This document shows positions 53,689 to 62,012 of a stretch of DNA of 64,000 nt, in pieces (position 1 is the stretch's first letter; each line of letters opens with the position of its first letter). Made by a program: the position numbers and the translations under genes. The DNA comes from Phycisphaerales bacterium. GTDB taxonomy: Bacteria; Planctomycetota; Phycisphaerae; Phycisphaerales; UBA1924. Location: positions 112,705 through 176,704 of the forward strand of contig JAJDDN010000004.1 in the NCBI GenBank assembly GCA_029260295.1, given 5' to 3'. Under the pieces are notes generated by a model that worked only from the letters and a program-made list of their open reading frames with translations, was not told the DNA's origin and did not search any database.

Positions 53689-54114
53689 TCAAGGCTTGTT
53701 CCCCGAAAAATTCTTCAAGTAAGCAACCACCTTCGTGATGTCACCATCAGGAAGAACCTCCTCGGTAAACCCACCACGCGGAGGCATCGGCACCCCACCC
53801 GGAACCTCACGCCCCTCAATGACATACGCCAGCAACGCCGCCTCATCATTATCCTTGACAAACGCCGAAACCGTCAAATCAGGTCCATTGTTAGGCATCC
53901 CCTTGGCATCCCCACCATGACAAGCCGCGCAAGTCTTCTTAAAGATCAACGCACCCTTCACCGCATCCGCATTAAAGCTCGGCTTCTTCGCAGTCAAATC
54001 AGCAGCAGCCGGAGCCGAACTCGATGAAGACTCAGCATCCCCCCCGCACCCACCAGCAAGACCAGCCCCAACCACACACGCCCCAACACACATCATCCGT
54101 ACAACCTGTTTCAT
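53689..54114 (-). CDS. Small c-type cytochrome, lipid-anchored
   Basis: A 141-residue lipoprotein: signal peptide with lipobox LAGGC (19-23), a Ser/Ala-rich linker, then a single-haem cytochrome c domain with CAACH at 62-66 and candidate axial methionines in KGMPNNGPDL and VPMPPRGG. It is likely attached to a membrane on the periplasmic side and carries electrons in respiration. An AGGAG ribosome site precedes the ATG. It stands alone, 112 bases from the end of pilT on the same strand. Confidence 0.88.
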   Translation of the reverse strand: MKQVVRMMCVGACVVGAGLAGGCGGDAESSSSSAPAAADLTAKKPSFNADAVKGALIFKKTCAACHGGDAKGMPNNGPDLTVSAFVKDNDEAALLAYVIEGREVPGGVPMPPRGGFTEEVLPDGDITKVVAYLKNFSGNKP

Positions 54115-54225
54115 GTCAATTACTCCTGTATCACATTCCTGCAGCCAGACTCACCGCCCGACCACCGACACGATAGTCCCCAAATCAACAACAACCGAAC
54201 ACACAACTCATCAAAGACGGACCGT

Positions 54226-55362
54226 CTACCCCTTAATCCGCCCAACAAGCGACTGCGCCTTGACCTCAACACCCTTCAAAATCGAGTTGAGCATATCCCT
54301 ATTCGGTGCATACTCCTGAGCCACCTGCGCGCTGATCCATTCCTTCTCCACCAACTCCGCAAGATGCTGCGTAAAGCTAATCATCCCCTCAGAGCTGCTC
54401 GTCCCAATCACCGCAGGAAGATCCGAATCCCGCTCATCACGGATCAACTCACGCACCGTAGGCGATGTCAACAACACCTCAACAGCAGGCACAACCTTCG
54501 AACCACCAAGCTCAGGATTCGCAGGCACCAACCGCTGAGCGCAAATCGCCTTCAATGTAGACGCAAGAGAGTTCCGAACAAAAGCACGCTCATCCTGCGG
54601 GAAAAACTCAAGCATCCGACCAAACGCCCCCATCGTATCAGATGTATGCAGAGTCCCAAACACCAGGTGCCCGGTCTCCGCCGCCTGGATCGCAGACAGC
54701 ACCGTCTCCTGGTCACGCATCTCGCCAATAAAGATCACATCCGGATCCTGACGCACCACATGCCGCAGCGCCTCATGGAAGTCCGTCACATCAATCCCGA
54801 TCTCCCGCTGAGATATAATCGCCATCTTGGGAGTGAACCGATACTCAACCGGATCCTCGATCGTTATAATATTCACAGGCCGCGTCGCGTTGACCTCATC
54901 AACCATCGCCGCCAAGGTCGAAGACTTCCCGCACCCAGTCACCCCAACAATCAATACCAACCCCTCCCGCTGCGCATTCACAATCTGCGAGTACACCGGA
55001 GGCAGCCGCAGATCCGCATAACTCGGGATCTCAGCCTTCACCCGCCGCACCGCCGCATGCGTGTGGTTCCCCGAACGCAGCAAGTTAATCCGGAACCGGT
55101 CACCACCACCGTCCCCGTCATCAATGTGCCACGCAAAGTCCAAGTCCCCCGTCTCATCAAACTTCTTCTTCTGCACCTCGCTGAGCAGCGGATCCAGCAA
55201 ATGATCCGCCTCCTCCTCACTCACCGGGTCCCCATCAATCGGCCGAAGCTCCCCGCCAATCCGGTAGGTCGGCGGGATCCCCACCTTGATATGCAAATCT
55301 GACGCATCCAAACGATGCATCGCCCCGAGCAACTTCTTGATGTTCAACGCACCCTGGATCAT
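54226..55362 (-). CDS. pilT: Type IV pilus retraction ATPase PilT
   Basis: PilT is the hexameric ATPase that pulls type IV pili back for twitching. The 378-residue protein has the N-terminal ASDLHIKVGIPPTYRIGGEL, Walker A GVTGCGKSST, the Asp box IEDPVEYRFT, the His box region TGHLVFGTLHTSDTM and Walker B VIFIGEMRD. The C-terminal residues include a helix HLAELVEKEWIS. The length is slightly above the usual 345-370. AGGAG 7 bases before the ATG supports the start. No other pilus genes are in the window. Confidence 0.93.
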   Translation of the reverse strand: MIQGALNIKKLLGAMHRLDASDLHIKVGIPPTYRIGGELRPIDGDPVSEEEADHLLDPLLSEVQKKKFDETGDLDFAWHIDDGDGGGDRFRINLLRSGNHTHAAVRRVKAEIPSYADLRLPPVYSQIVNAQREGLVLIVGVTGCGKSSTLAAMVDEVNATRPVNIITIEDPVEYRFTPKMAIISQREIGIDVTDFHEALRHVVRQDPDVIFIGEMRDQETVLSAIQAAETGHLVFGTLHTSDTMGAFGRMLEFFPQDERAFVRNSLASTLKAICAQRLVPANPELGGSKVVPAVEVLLTSPTVRELIRDERDSDLPAVIGTSSSEGMISFTQHLAELVEKEWISAQVAQEYAPNRDMLNSILKGVEVKAQSLVGRIKG

Positions 55363-55438
55363 TCCTGTACTCCTATTTCTACCCCCACCGTACCAGATCT
55401 ATCCTCAAACCACCACCCGAAAGATTCTTACCAACAAC

Positions 55439-55469
55439 TAGACCGACCTGTCTAAATAACCCGACAGGT
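55439..55469. promoter_or_regulatory. Inverted repeats upstream of the AhpD-like gene, one NemR-like
   Basis: TAGACC-GACC-TGTCTA at 55439-55454 fits the E. coli NemR operator pattern TAGACC-N4-GGTCTA with one mismatch. A second pair, ACCTGTC (55446-55452) and GACAGGT (55463-55469), overlaps it. The sites lie about 75-105 bases before the ATG at 55544, where a TetR-type regulator could block transcription. No regulator gene is adjacent. Confidence 0.5.
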
Positions 55470-55543
55470 TGCCTATGATGATTATGGATATTAGTATCCT
55501 CTTTGAGGCTCCGCCGAAACCATCCGAAAAAAGGACCAAGATA

Positions 55544-55903
55544 ATGACCACAGAATCACAGACACAATCAAACGCCGCCACCCACTACGAACAATGGCCA
55601 GCAAAGGGCAAAAATATGGCCGCGCAAGCCCCCGCAATCTCCCAAGGATTCGGAGGCATGTTCGGTAAACTCATGGCAGAAGGTGCCCTCTCCGTCCGTG
55701 AAAAAGAACTCATCGCTCTAGGAATAGGCATGGCACTCCGCTGCGAACCCTGCATCTACTCACATGTACAAAAATGCGTCAAAGCCGGTGCAACCCGCGA
55801 CCAGATCATCGAACTCGCAGGCGTCGTCGTCACCATGCAAGGCGGCCCCGCATATGTCTACACACCCAAACTACTCGAAGCCCTCGACGCCCTCGACCAA
55901 TAA
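55544..55903 (+). CDS. Carboxymuconolactone decarboxylase-family (AhpD-like) protein
   Basis: A 119-residue member of the CMD/AhpD superfamily. The core has GGMFGKLMAEGALSVREKELIALGIGMALRCEPCIYSHVQKCVKAGATRDQIIELAGVVVTMQGGPAYVY, with the CxxC pair (CEPC) and the downstream His of AhpD-type peroxidatic centres. Such proteins act in peroxide or electrophile defence or as aromatic decarboxylases. The ATG at 55544 with AGGA upstream was chosen over one 25 codons earlier. The inverted repeats upstream suggest control by a TetR-type regulator. The stop codon lies in the first unit of a 12-bp tandem repeat. Confidence 0.85.
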   Translation: MTTESQTQSNAATHYEQWPAKGKNMAAQAPAISQGFGGMFGKLMAEGALSVREKELIALGIGMALRCEPCIYSHVQKCVKAGATRDQIIELAGVVVTMQGGPAYVYTPKLLEALDALDQ

Positions 55904-55946
55904 ACAATCCAATAAACAATCCGATAAACAATCCGATAAACAATCC
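55899..55946. repeat. Four 12-bp tandem repeats overlapping a stop codon
   Basis: Units are AATAAACAATCC twice and GATAAACAATCC twice, with no gaps. The TAA of the AhpD-like gene lies in the first unit. The unit length is a multiple of three, so copy-number change would not shift a frame. No other element was found in the 207 bases up to the GGDEF-EAL gene. Confidence 0.85.
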
Positions 55947-56110
55947 CCAAATCGAAGTCCCGAAACACTTATCAGACAACCAATCCACCAGATTTGGCTG
56001 AAACTCGTTCATTGAATCAACTCGCACAAGATCAACACCGATCATACAGGATGGATCTGTCCTGTTTTCTCGCCGATATTCAATCTCCGAACTCTGGAAA
56101 GTGATTGGAA

Positions 56111-58045
56111 ATGAAACCCCCCCGCCTCATCAACAAACTCTTTACCCCAAATGTTGACGACAAACACTCCACCCCAACCAACCCCACCAATGAAGCAGAA
56201 CTCATCGCTCAACTCAGCGATTCAAGAGATCAAGCCCTCCTCGCTCTCGAAAATGAAAAAAAAATATCCGCAGAACTCGAATACCAAAAATTCGCACTCG
56301 ACCAGCACGCCGTAGTCACCATCACAGATTCCCGCGGCAGAATCAAATACGCAAACGACAAGTTCTGCCAGCTCAGCGGATACACCAGAGAAGAACTCCT
56401 AGGACAAACCCACTGCATCCTCAAAAGCGGTGAGCACTCAAAGGCATTCTATAAAGGCCTGTGGAAAACAATCTCCTCAGGAACGCCATGGTCCGGCGAG
56501 GTCAAAAACAAAGCCAAAGACGGCCACTACTACTGGGTCAAAGCAACAATCGTCCCATTCAAAGATACCAATGGCAAGATCACCAAATATGTCGCCATCC
56601 GTGCCGACATCACAAAACGCAAAGAACACGAACAACAACTCCTAAAAACCAACGACGCACTTGCAATCGCATTAGACGGCGAAAAGAAATCACTCGCCAA
56701 ACTCGAAGTCGCAATGACAGAACTCGAAATCCTCGCCACAACCGACAAACTGACAGGCCTACCCAACAGAACAGTCTTCGCAGATCGACTCGCACAAGCC
56801 ATCAAATATGCAAATCGCAACAACACCAAGTTCGCCGTCCTCTTCTTCGACTACGACCGCTTCAAACTCGTCAACGACTGTCTCGGACACGATGTCGGAG
56901 ACCTGCTCCTCCAAAGCATCGCAGAAATCTTCAAAGCAAACCTGAGAGATACCGACACCGCCGCCAGATTCGGAGGCGACGAGTTCCTCGTCCTCCTCGA
57001 AAATCTAAGCAGCTGGGAAGACGCAGAGGCCAAGGCCGAAACCCTCCGCCTCGCATTCTCGATGCCGCACCATATCGGTAAACATACCGTCATCTCGACC
57101 AGCAGCATCGGCCTGATCACCAATCAGCACAACAACAAATCAGCAAATGAAATCCTCCGCGACGCAGACGCCGCGATGTACTACGCAAAAGACCACGGCG
57201 GAAACCGTGTAATGGTCTTCGATCAAAGAATGCACGACAAAGCAATCGATCGTCTCACCCTCGAAGAAGATCTCCAATCAGCAGTCCAACAAGACCAGTT
57301 CCATCTCCTCTTTCAACCAATCTTAAACCTTTCCAACGGAGAACTCAAAGGCTTCGAAGCACTCCTCCGATGGGAGCACCCCACAAGAGGACTCGTCCCC
57401 CCCGCCCAATTCATCCCCATCGCAGAAGAATCCGAAATCATCAATGACATCGGAAACTGGGTACTCAACAACACCGCAAAGCAAATCTCAGAATGGAACC
57501 AAAAATTCGGCGATCAAATCAAACTCTCCATCAACGCCAATGTCTCAAAGCGACAACTCCTCCACCCAGACTTCCTCCAAAATCTCCTCGCATGCAGACA
57601 AGAGTTCGCCATCCACGCCGCACAACTCCCCATCGAAATCACCGAAACAGTCATCGTCGATGCAAAATCTGATGTCATCCCCCTCCTCCACGAGATACGC
57701 GCAAATGGTTTCCCCATCGTCATGGACGATTTCGGCACCGGCGTCTCATCCCTCAGCACCCTCCACGCATACCCCATCGATGTACTCAAAATAGATCAGT
57801 CCTTCATACATGTACTCAACGGCGACCGCCCGCTCCTCGCCGTAGTCGCCGCCATCACAACCCTCGCAGAAAACCTCGGAATCCACACAGTCGCCGAAGG
57901 AATCGAAACAAAAGAAATCGTCGGCGCACTCCAATCCATCGGCTGCCAACTCGGCCAAGGCTACTTCTTCGCCAAACCCCTCTCCGTCTCACAAGCAGAA
58001 TCATTCATCCAATCCCACCTCCAATCCAACACCCTCGCCGCCTAA
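56111..58045 (+). CDS. PAS-GGDEF-EAL cyclic-di-GMP enzyme
   Basis: A 644-residue cytoplasmic signalling protein. A coiled coil leads into a PAS domain (about 55-180, with HAVVTITDSRGRIKYANDKFCQLSGYTREEL and the PAC segment YVAIRADITKR). Then come GGDEF (about 210-375, with FGGDEFLVLLEN, an intact diguanylate cyclase site) and EAL (about 385-635, with GFEALLRWEHP, intact for phosphodiesterase). Having both sites intact leaves the net activity open. No membrane segment is seen. It could feed the PilZ protein at 15348 or PilT-driven motility. The ATG at 56111 is chosen over a TTG two codons earlier. A terminator follows at 58086. Confidence 0.92.
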   Translation: MKPPRLINKLFTPNVDDKHSTPTNPTNEAELIAQLSDSRDQALLALENEKKISAELEYQKFALDQHAVVTITDSRGRIKYANDKFCQLSGYTREELLGQTHCILKSGEHSKAFYKGLWKTISSGTPWSGEVKNKAKDGHYYWVKATIVPFKDTNGKITKYVAIRADITKRKEHEQQLLKTNDALAIALDGEKKSLAKLEVAMTELEILATTDKLTGLPNRTVFADRLAQAIKYANRNNTKFAVLFFDYDRFKLVNDCLGHDVGDLLLQSIAEIFKANLRDTDTAARFGGDEFLVLLENLSSWEDAEAKAETLRLAFSMPHHIGKHTVISTSSIGLITNQHNNKSANEILRDADAAMYYAKDHGGNRVMVFDQRMHDKAIDRLTLEEDLQSAVQQDQFHLLFQPILNLSNGELKGFEALLRWEHPTRGLVPPAQFIPIAEESEIINDIGNWVLNNTAKQISEWNQKFGDQIKLSINANVSKRQLLHPDFLQNLLACRQEFAIHAAQLPIEITETVIVDAKSDVIPLLHEIRANGFPIVMDDFGTGVSSLSTLHAYPIDVLKIDQSFIHVLNGDRPLLAVVAAITTLAENLGIHTVAEGIETKEIVGALQSIGCQLGQGYFFAKPLSVSQAESFIQSHLQSNTLAA

Positions 58046-58085
58046 CCTTCTCCCCAACCCTTCTCCCCAGCCATACCCCCAGCAT

Positions 58086-58110
58086 AAGCCCCCGCTCGCC
58101 GGGGCTTTTT
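58086..58110 (+). terminator. Rho-independent terminator after the GGDEF-EAL gene
   Basis: AAGCCCC (58086-58092) and GGGGCTT (58101-58107) pair around an eight-base loop, and the 3' arm runs into a stretch of T. It lies 40 bases after the GGDEF-EAL stop codon and 87 before sucC. Confidence 0.85.
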
Positions 58111-58196
58111 CATACCCCCACACCCACAAAACCCACACAAAACACGCTAAACTACCCAAACAACCAATACCTCATCAAACAGGACGGACCCCACAG

Positions 58197-59432
58197 ATGA
58201 AAATCCACGAATACCAAGCACGCGACCTCCTCTCCTCCTTCGGCATCCCCGTCCCCGCAGGCTCCACCCTCACCGACGCCAACGACGCAGCAAAAATCTA
58301 CGACGACATCACCACAACCTCAGGCTCAACCCTCGCCGTCGTCAAAGCTCAAGTCTTCGCAGGAGGCCGAGGCAAAGCAGGATTCGTCAAACTCGTCAAC
58401 TCCGCAACAGAAGCCACCGCAGCCGCAGACTTCATGCTCTCAAACAAAATGGTCTCCGCCCAAACCGGTAAAGAAGGCCTCGATGTCAACACACTCCTCA
58501 TCGCCGCAGGCGTCGACATCGCTGATCGTCCCTCCGTAAATAACCAGCCCGGTGTCCCCGACGAGTACTACCTCGCCATCACCACAGACCGCAACACCCG
58601 CCGCAACACCCTCATCGCCTCCCGCGAAGGCGGCGTTGAAATCGAACAAGTCGCCGCAGACACCCCAGAACTCATCATCAAAACCCCGATCAACCCACAA
58701 ATCGGACTCCAGCCATACCAAGCCTCCGAAGTCGCCTTCAAGCTCGGCTTCAAAGGCAAACAAGTCCGCCAAGCCGCAAGCATCATGCTCAAACTCTCCG
58801 AACTCTACCACGCCAAAGACTGCTCACTCGCAGAGATCAACCCCCTCATCGTCACCGACCCAACCGACACCTACCCCGACGGCCAAGTCATCGCCATCGA
58901 CGCCAAGTTCAACTTCGACGACAACGCACTCTTCCGCCACAAAGACATCGTCGCACTCGCAAACCCAGACGACGAAGACCCAAGAGAAATCGAAGCAGAC
59001 AAGTTCGGCATGTCCTACATCGCACTCGACGGCAACATCGGCTGCCTCGTCAACGGCGCAGGACTCGCAATGGCAACAATGGACACCATCAAACTCTTCG
59101 ACGGCGAACCCGCAAACTTCCTCGATGTCGGCGGCTCCGCAACCGAAGAAGCCGTCACCGAGGCCTTCCGCATCATCCTCTCAGACAACGCCGTCAACGG
59201 CATCCTCGTCAACATCTTCGGCGGCATCATGCGATGCGACATCATCGCCCAAGGCATCGTCAACGCCGCCAAATCCATCGGCTTCTCCGTCCCATTGGTC
59301 GTCCGACTCGAAGGCACCAATGTAGAAGCCGGCCGAAAGATCCTAGAAGAAGCCGCCGCCGACCTCCCAACCCTCCAAGCCGCAGGCGATCTGGGCGACG
59401 CCGCACAGAAGGTTGTGGCAGCGGTCGGATAA
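58197..59432 (+). CDS. sucC: Succinyl-CoA ligase (ADP-forming) subunit beta
   Basis: SucC is the ATP-grasp, nucleotide- and succinate-binding subunit of the TCA-cycle enzyme that makes ATP from succinyl-CoA. The 411-residue protein begins MKIHEYQARDLLSSFGIPVP and has VVKAQVFAGGRGKAGFVKLV, LAEINPLIV, the C-terminal GNIGCLVNGAGLAMATMD and NIFGGIMRCDIIAQGI. It is about 20 residues longer than typical. The alpha subunit gene sucD, normally directly downstream, is not there; instead a toxin-antitoxin-chaperone operon on the other strand follows within 36 bases. Confidence 0.95.
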   Translation: MKIHEYQARDLLSSFGIPVPAGSTLTDANDAAKIYDDITTTSGSTLAVVKAQVFAGGRGKAGFVKLVNSATEATAAADFMLSNKMVSAQTGKEGLDVNTLLIAAGVDIADRPSVNNQPGVPDEYYLAITTDRNTRRNTLIASREGGVEIEQVAADTPELIIKTPINPQIGLQPYQASEVAFKLGFKGKQVRQAASIMLKLSELYHAKDCSLAEINPLIVTDPTDTYPDGQVIAIDAKFNFDDNALFRHKDIVALANPDDEDPREIEADKFGMSYIALDGNIGCLVNGAGLAMATMDTIKLFDGEPANFLDVGGSATEEAVTEAFRIILSDNAVNGILVNIFGGIMRCDIIAQGIVNAAKSIGFSVPLVVRLEGTNVEAGRKILEEAAADLPTLQAAGDLGDAAQKVVAAVG

Positions 59433-59467
59433 ATTCAAGGGGAAATTTAGCAATCTAAGGAAGTTGC

Positions 59468-59998
59468 TTATTCCGCAAGAGACTGATTAGTTTCTACAGG
59501 TTCATAACCTGCTAATACTATCGCCTCCGAAATTGGCAACGGATGCAGAATTGGTGATTCTAGTCGACCAAGCCTCCCGTACATTGACGCGAGAAACTCT
59601 CTCCAGTATGGCCAAGTTTGAAATACTGAGCTTGCTCTCAAAAATGCTTGGATTTGTTCGGGACTAAATTCTTCATCTTCGATAAAAAATTGAGTTTCAA
59701 ATCCCGCTCTGATTTTGACGCCGTTAGGCACTTCACTTGGCTTATCTTCGTCACCAGACGTACCTGTGAACGGGTTGACATCTAGAAATTCGACCAGGCA
59801 CCCGTAGTGACCGTCACCTATGGTTTTTTCAAAAACTTTTAAGTATCCAGCTTTTTGGTTTTCAGAATCATCATCCAATCGATGCTGAGAAACTTCACAA
59901 CGATGCAAAGTAATCGCAGCCAAATCCGCTTTGCTTGTCACCTCGGAAATTGCAACTACTGCATCCTTATGCGTAAGTTTTGGCTTGGATTCAGACAT
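59468..59998 (-). CDS. SecB-like chaperone of a TAC module
   Basis: A 176-residue protein like SecB-type chaperones that control toxin-antitoxin pairs. The SecB fold is suggested by beta strands YGCLVEFLDVNPFTG and VKIRAGFETQFFIED, followed by helices IQAFLRASSVFQTWPYWREFLASMYGRLG and the loop SPILHPLPI, which parallels the FPYAREC ... LAPVNF segment of SecB. In Mycobacterium tuberculosis the SecB-like Rv1957 folds and protects antitoxin HigA1. Here the start ATG overlaps the antitoxin stop (TAATG) and has GGAGG upstream. The family call is by pattern and context. Confidence 0.72.
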   Translation of the reverse strand: MSESKPKLTHKDAVVAISEVTSKADLAAITLHRCEVSQHRLDDDSENQKAGYLKVFEKTIGDGHYGCLVEFLDVNPFTGTSGDEDKPSEVPNGVKIRAGFETQFFIEDEEFSPEQIQAFLRASSVFQTWPYWREFLASMYGRLGRLESPILHPLPISEAIVLAGYEPVETNQSLAE

Positions 59999-60474
59999 TA
60001 GTAGCCTCCAGTTTTAGCATGCTCACCTGCAAAACCACCCGAAGTAAAGTCCTTATTGATTGGAACTGACCCGGCCCAAAGGGCTTCGTCATAACTGGTA
60101 TTGAGTTTAATACTTGTTTTTCCGCAATATTGCGCCCAATCCAGATGACTATCGTCATCATCAACTTGCCCAACCTTGTCAAAAGCGATTGATGGAGTTT
60201 CAAGATTCAGATCAAGATAGAGATGGACAGATCGGCCAAGTGCCATCATAATATCTGCTAGTTTTTCTAGTGTGAAATTATGTGATCCTGCAAGCATCTG
60301 AGACACACGGGCTGGCGAGCATCCGAGTTTCCTCGCGAGATCCACTCTCCTGTCATCATTGTATTCCATTAACGAAAAAATCGCCTGGGACACCTCGTCC
60401 TTGAATCGTTCTTGATTCTCAATTTGAGAGTAGCTATCAGCAAATTTTTCTGCAATACATTTTGGTGTTCGCAC
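59998..60474 (-). CDS. HigA-like antitoxin with C-terminal extension
   Basis: A 158-residue antitoxin. Residues about 40-95 are an XRE-type helix-turn-helix (RRVDLARKLGCSPARVSQMLAGSHNFTLEKLADIMMALGR). The C-terminal 60 residues (HLDWAQYCGKTSIKLNTSYDEALWAGSVPI) go beyond a simple HigA and carry exposed Trp/Tyr residues, like the chaperone-addiction segment of mycobacterial HigA1. The start is GTG overlapping the toxin stop as TAGTG, with AAGGGAG upstream. It probably represses its own operon. Order toxin-antitoxin-chaperone is that of TAC modules. Confidence 0.8.
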   Translation of the reverse strand: MRTPKCIAEKFADSYSQIENQERFKDEVSQAIFSLMEYNDDRRVDLARKLGCSPARVSQMLAGSHNFTLEKLADIMMALGRSVHLYLDLNLETPSIAFDKVGQVDDDDSHLDWAQYCGKTSIKLNTSYDEALWAGSVPINKDFTSGGFAGEHAKTGGY

Positions 60475-60848
60475 TATTTTTCTCCCTTGGTAGCAGCTTT
60501 ATGTTTTTTACGAATTTCTAAAGCCTTTTCAGCTTGCTGCCCGACCCATTTTTTTGAACTCTTTTTTTTACAACAATGAGTCAAGTAGTAAGTTTCTAAT
60601 TCTTTGTAGCAAAAACATCTATATGGTGCGCCTTTTATACTGCATTTGATTTCTGAGACAGGTCTGAAACCATTCAGTAGCTTGTATTTCGAATTGCTTA
60701 ACGGGCGCCCAGTCTTTAGATGCTTGAAAATAATATCAAAATGAATATAAACCCGAGGACTCTTTTTTTTCAATTTGGCCAAATCATCTTTGGCGCTACC
60801 TCCGATGGCGTATTCAACCTTGCACTTTGATGGCTCACCTTTGCTCAA
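60474..60848 (-). CDS. HigB/RelE-like toxin
   Basis: A 124-residue basic protein of the HigB/RelE fold. Such toxins cut mRNA at the ribosome. The core runs from FDIIFKHLKTGRPLSNSKYKLLNGFRPVSEIKCS to the family's C-terminal pattern PYRCFCYKELETYYLTHCCKKKSSKKWVGQQAEKALEIRKKH, where the HigB consensus has a strand ending in His/Phe, a KK stretch and an AxxR helix. The start is a TTG with AGGAG upstream. It is the first gene of a three-gene operon and far more AT-rich than sucC next door, which fits horizontal transfer. Confidence 0.82.
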   Translation of the reverse strand: MSKGEPSKCKVEYAIGGSAKDDLAKLKKKSPRVYIHFDIIFKHLKTGRPLSNSKYKLLNGFRPVSEIKCSIKGAPYRCFCYKELETYYLTHCCKKKSSKKWVGQQAEKALEIRKKHKAATKGEK

Positions 60849-60933
60849 GCCTCTGCTCCTGTTTCGTAAAACACGCCATTAACCTTTAGCTTAATTTCAA
60901 ACCTGCCTGCGATCAAGCCAAAACCATAAAAGA

Positions 60934-60963
60934 TAATACAATACCCTATCATATGCCAACAAT
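60934..60963 (-). promoter_or_regulatory. Possible promoter of the TAC operon
   Basis: On the minus strand TTGTTG is followed after 18 bases by TATTAT, an acceptable sigma-70 pair, about 85 bases upstream of the toxin start. TTGGCA at a 15-base spacing is an alternative -35. The stretch is AT-rich, and no other promoter-like sequence is closer. The antitoxin would be expected to bind here. Confidence 0.35.
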
Positions 60964-61215
60964 TCAAAATTTTCAACCAGCCAGTAGGATTGCTGGGCAT
61001 ATCCTATAATTCGCCGGTATACAGAGCTTTACGCCCCCAACAACCACATCCGTGCGCAAATCTCCCCCGCCCCGCGATTCCCCCCTTCCAATCCCCACGC
61101 CGACCAACTACAATTCCCTCAGCCCCCACCCCCCACCACCACACACAACACCGGCCAAAGGGGGCACCATGCATCAACACAACCAACAAATCACACCACA
61201 ACCCACCACCTCTTG
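60964..61215. other. Non-coding region upstream of repeats
   Basis: C-rich, low-complexity sequence with many CCCC and CAAC runs. Long open frames cross it on several strands but their translations are low-complexity and lack ribosome sites, so none is called. No terminator or RNA gene was recognised. Confidence 0.5.
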
Positions 61216-61452
61216 CCCCTCCCCCGTCCCGACGGGGGAGGTGTCTGCGTCTTCGCAGACGGAGGGGGTCTTCTCTTCCTCCTCAACTCTTCCTCCCTCT
61301 CCCATTCTGATGGGAGAGGGCCGGGGTGAGGGCTCCCAACTCTCCTCCCCCCCTCCCTACAACCCCTCCCAATCTTCCTCCTCTTCATCCCATCTTCCCG
61401 CCTCCCCCGGGCTTCCGGGGGAGGTGTCGCAAAGCGACGGAGGGGGTCTTTC
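61216..61452 (+). repeat. Double palindromes and CTCTCCC palindrome
   Basis: Copy 1 (61216-61274): CCTCCCCCGTC/GACGGGGGAGG, then GTCTGCG/CGCAGAC around TCTT, then GGAGGGGGTCTTC. Copy 2 (61401-61451): CCTCCCCCGG/CCGGGGGAGG, then GTCGC/GCGAC around AAA, then GGAGGGGGTCTT. Between them (61295-61333) is the CTCTCCC palindrome with GGGTGAGGG tail. The inner stem of the double palindrome varies with pairing kept (GTCTGCG versus GTCGC), and copy 1 has the same TCTT loop and TCTTC end as the other hairpin family. CCCATTGCC-type repeats follow at about 61470-61500. Confidence 0.85.
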
Positions 61453-61549
61453 CGACTCCCCCTCTTCCCCATTGCCTACTGCCCATTGCCCATTGCCTTC
61501 TTCTCCCCCTCTTACCGAAGTTCTCCTAGAAGACCTCCTCAACCCCGCC

Positions 61550-61845
61550 ATGTCCCCCATCCTCATCTGCCAAATCCACGGCCTAACCCTCCCCCAACTC
61601 ACCGCAATCATCCAAAGCCAAGACTACCAATCCGCAACCGCCGCCATCGAAACAATCAACGCCGCGCGAACCCCAACCATCAAATCCCAAACCCACCTCC
61701 AAACCATCGCCTCCCTCAAAGAAGCCGCCGACCTCGCCCACCAAGCCGCCCTCGACAACCCCCACCACATCCCATCCATCGAATCCCTCCGAAAATCCGC
61801 CACCACCCTCCTCCGCCTCGCCACCCCCCAAACCCAATCGAACAA
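61550..61845 (+). other. Coding-like stretch, possible gene fragment
   Basis: From an ATG at 61550 the frame reads like a real protein for about 95 residues: MSPILICQIHGLTLPQLTAI, then QSATAAIETINAART and LKEAADLAHQAALDNPHHIP, which could form helices including an HTH-like turn. The frame then stays open into the next gene in a different frame, with poor sequence after about 61850. It may be a truncated or frameshifted gene. No family recognised. Confidence 0.35.
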
Positions 61846-62012
61846 ACGACTTAAGCCCAAACCGGACCCCTCTGGCCTGTTGAACAAGAATATAACTTCC
61901 AATAACCCTTGCGATTCAATCAATCCGATGTACCTTCCACCAGCACAGGACGCCGCTCGTAAAGCGTCCCGCTGCCAATCTGTTCACACAGCAGTTCAAG
62001 AAGGGACACCAC

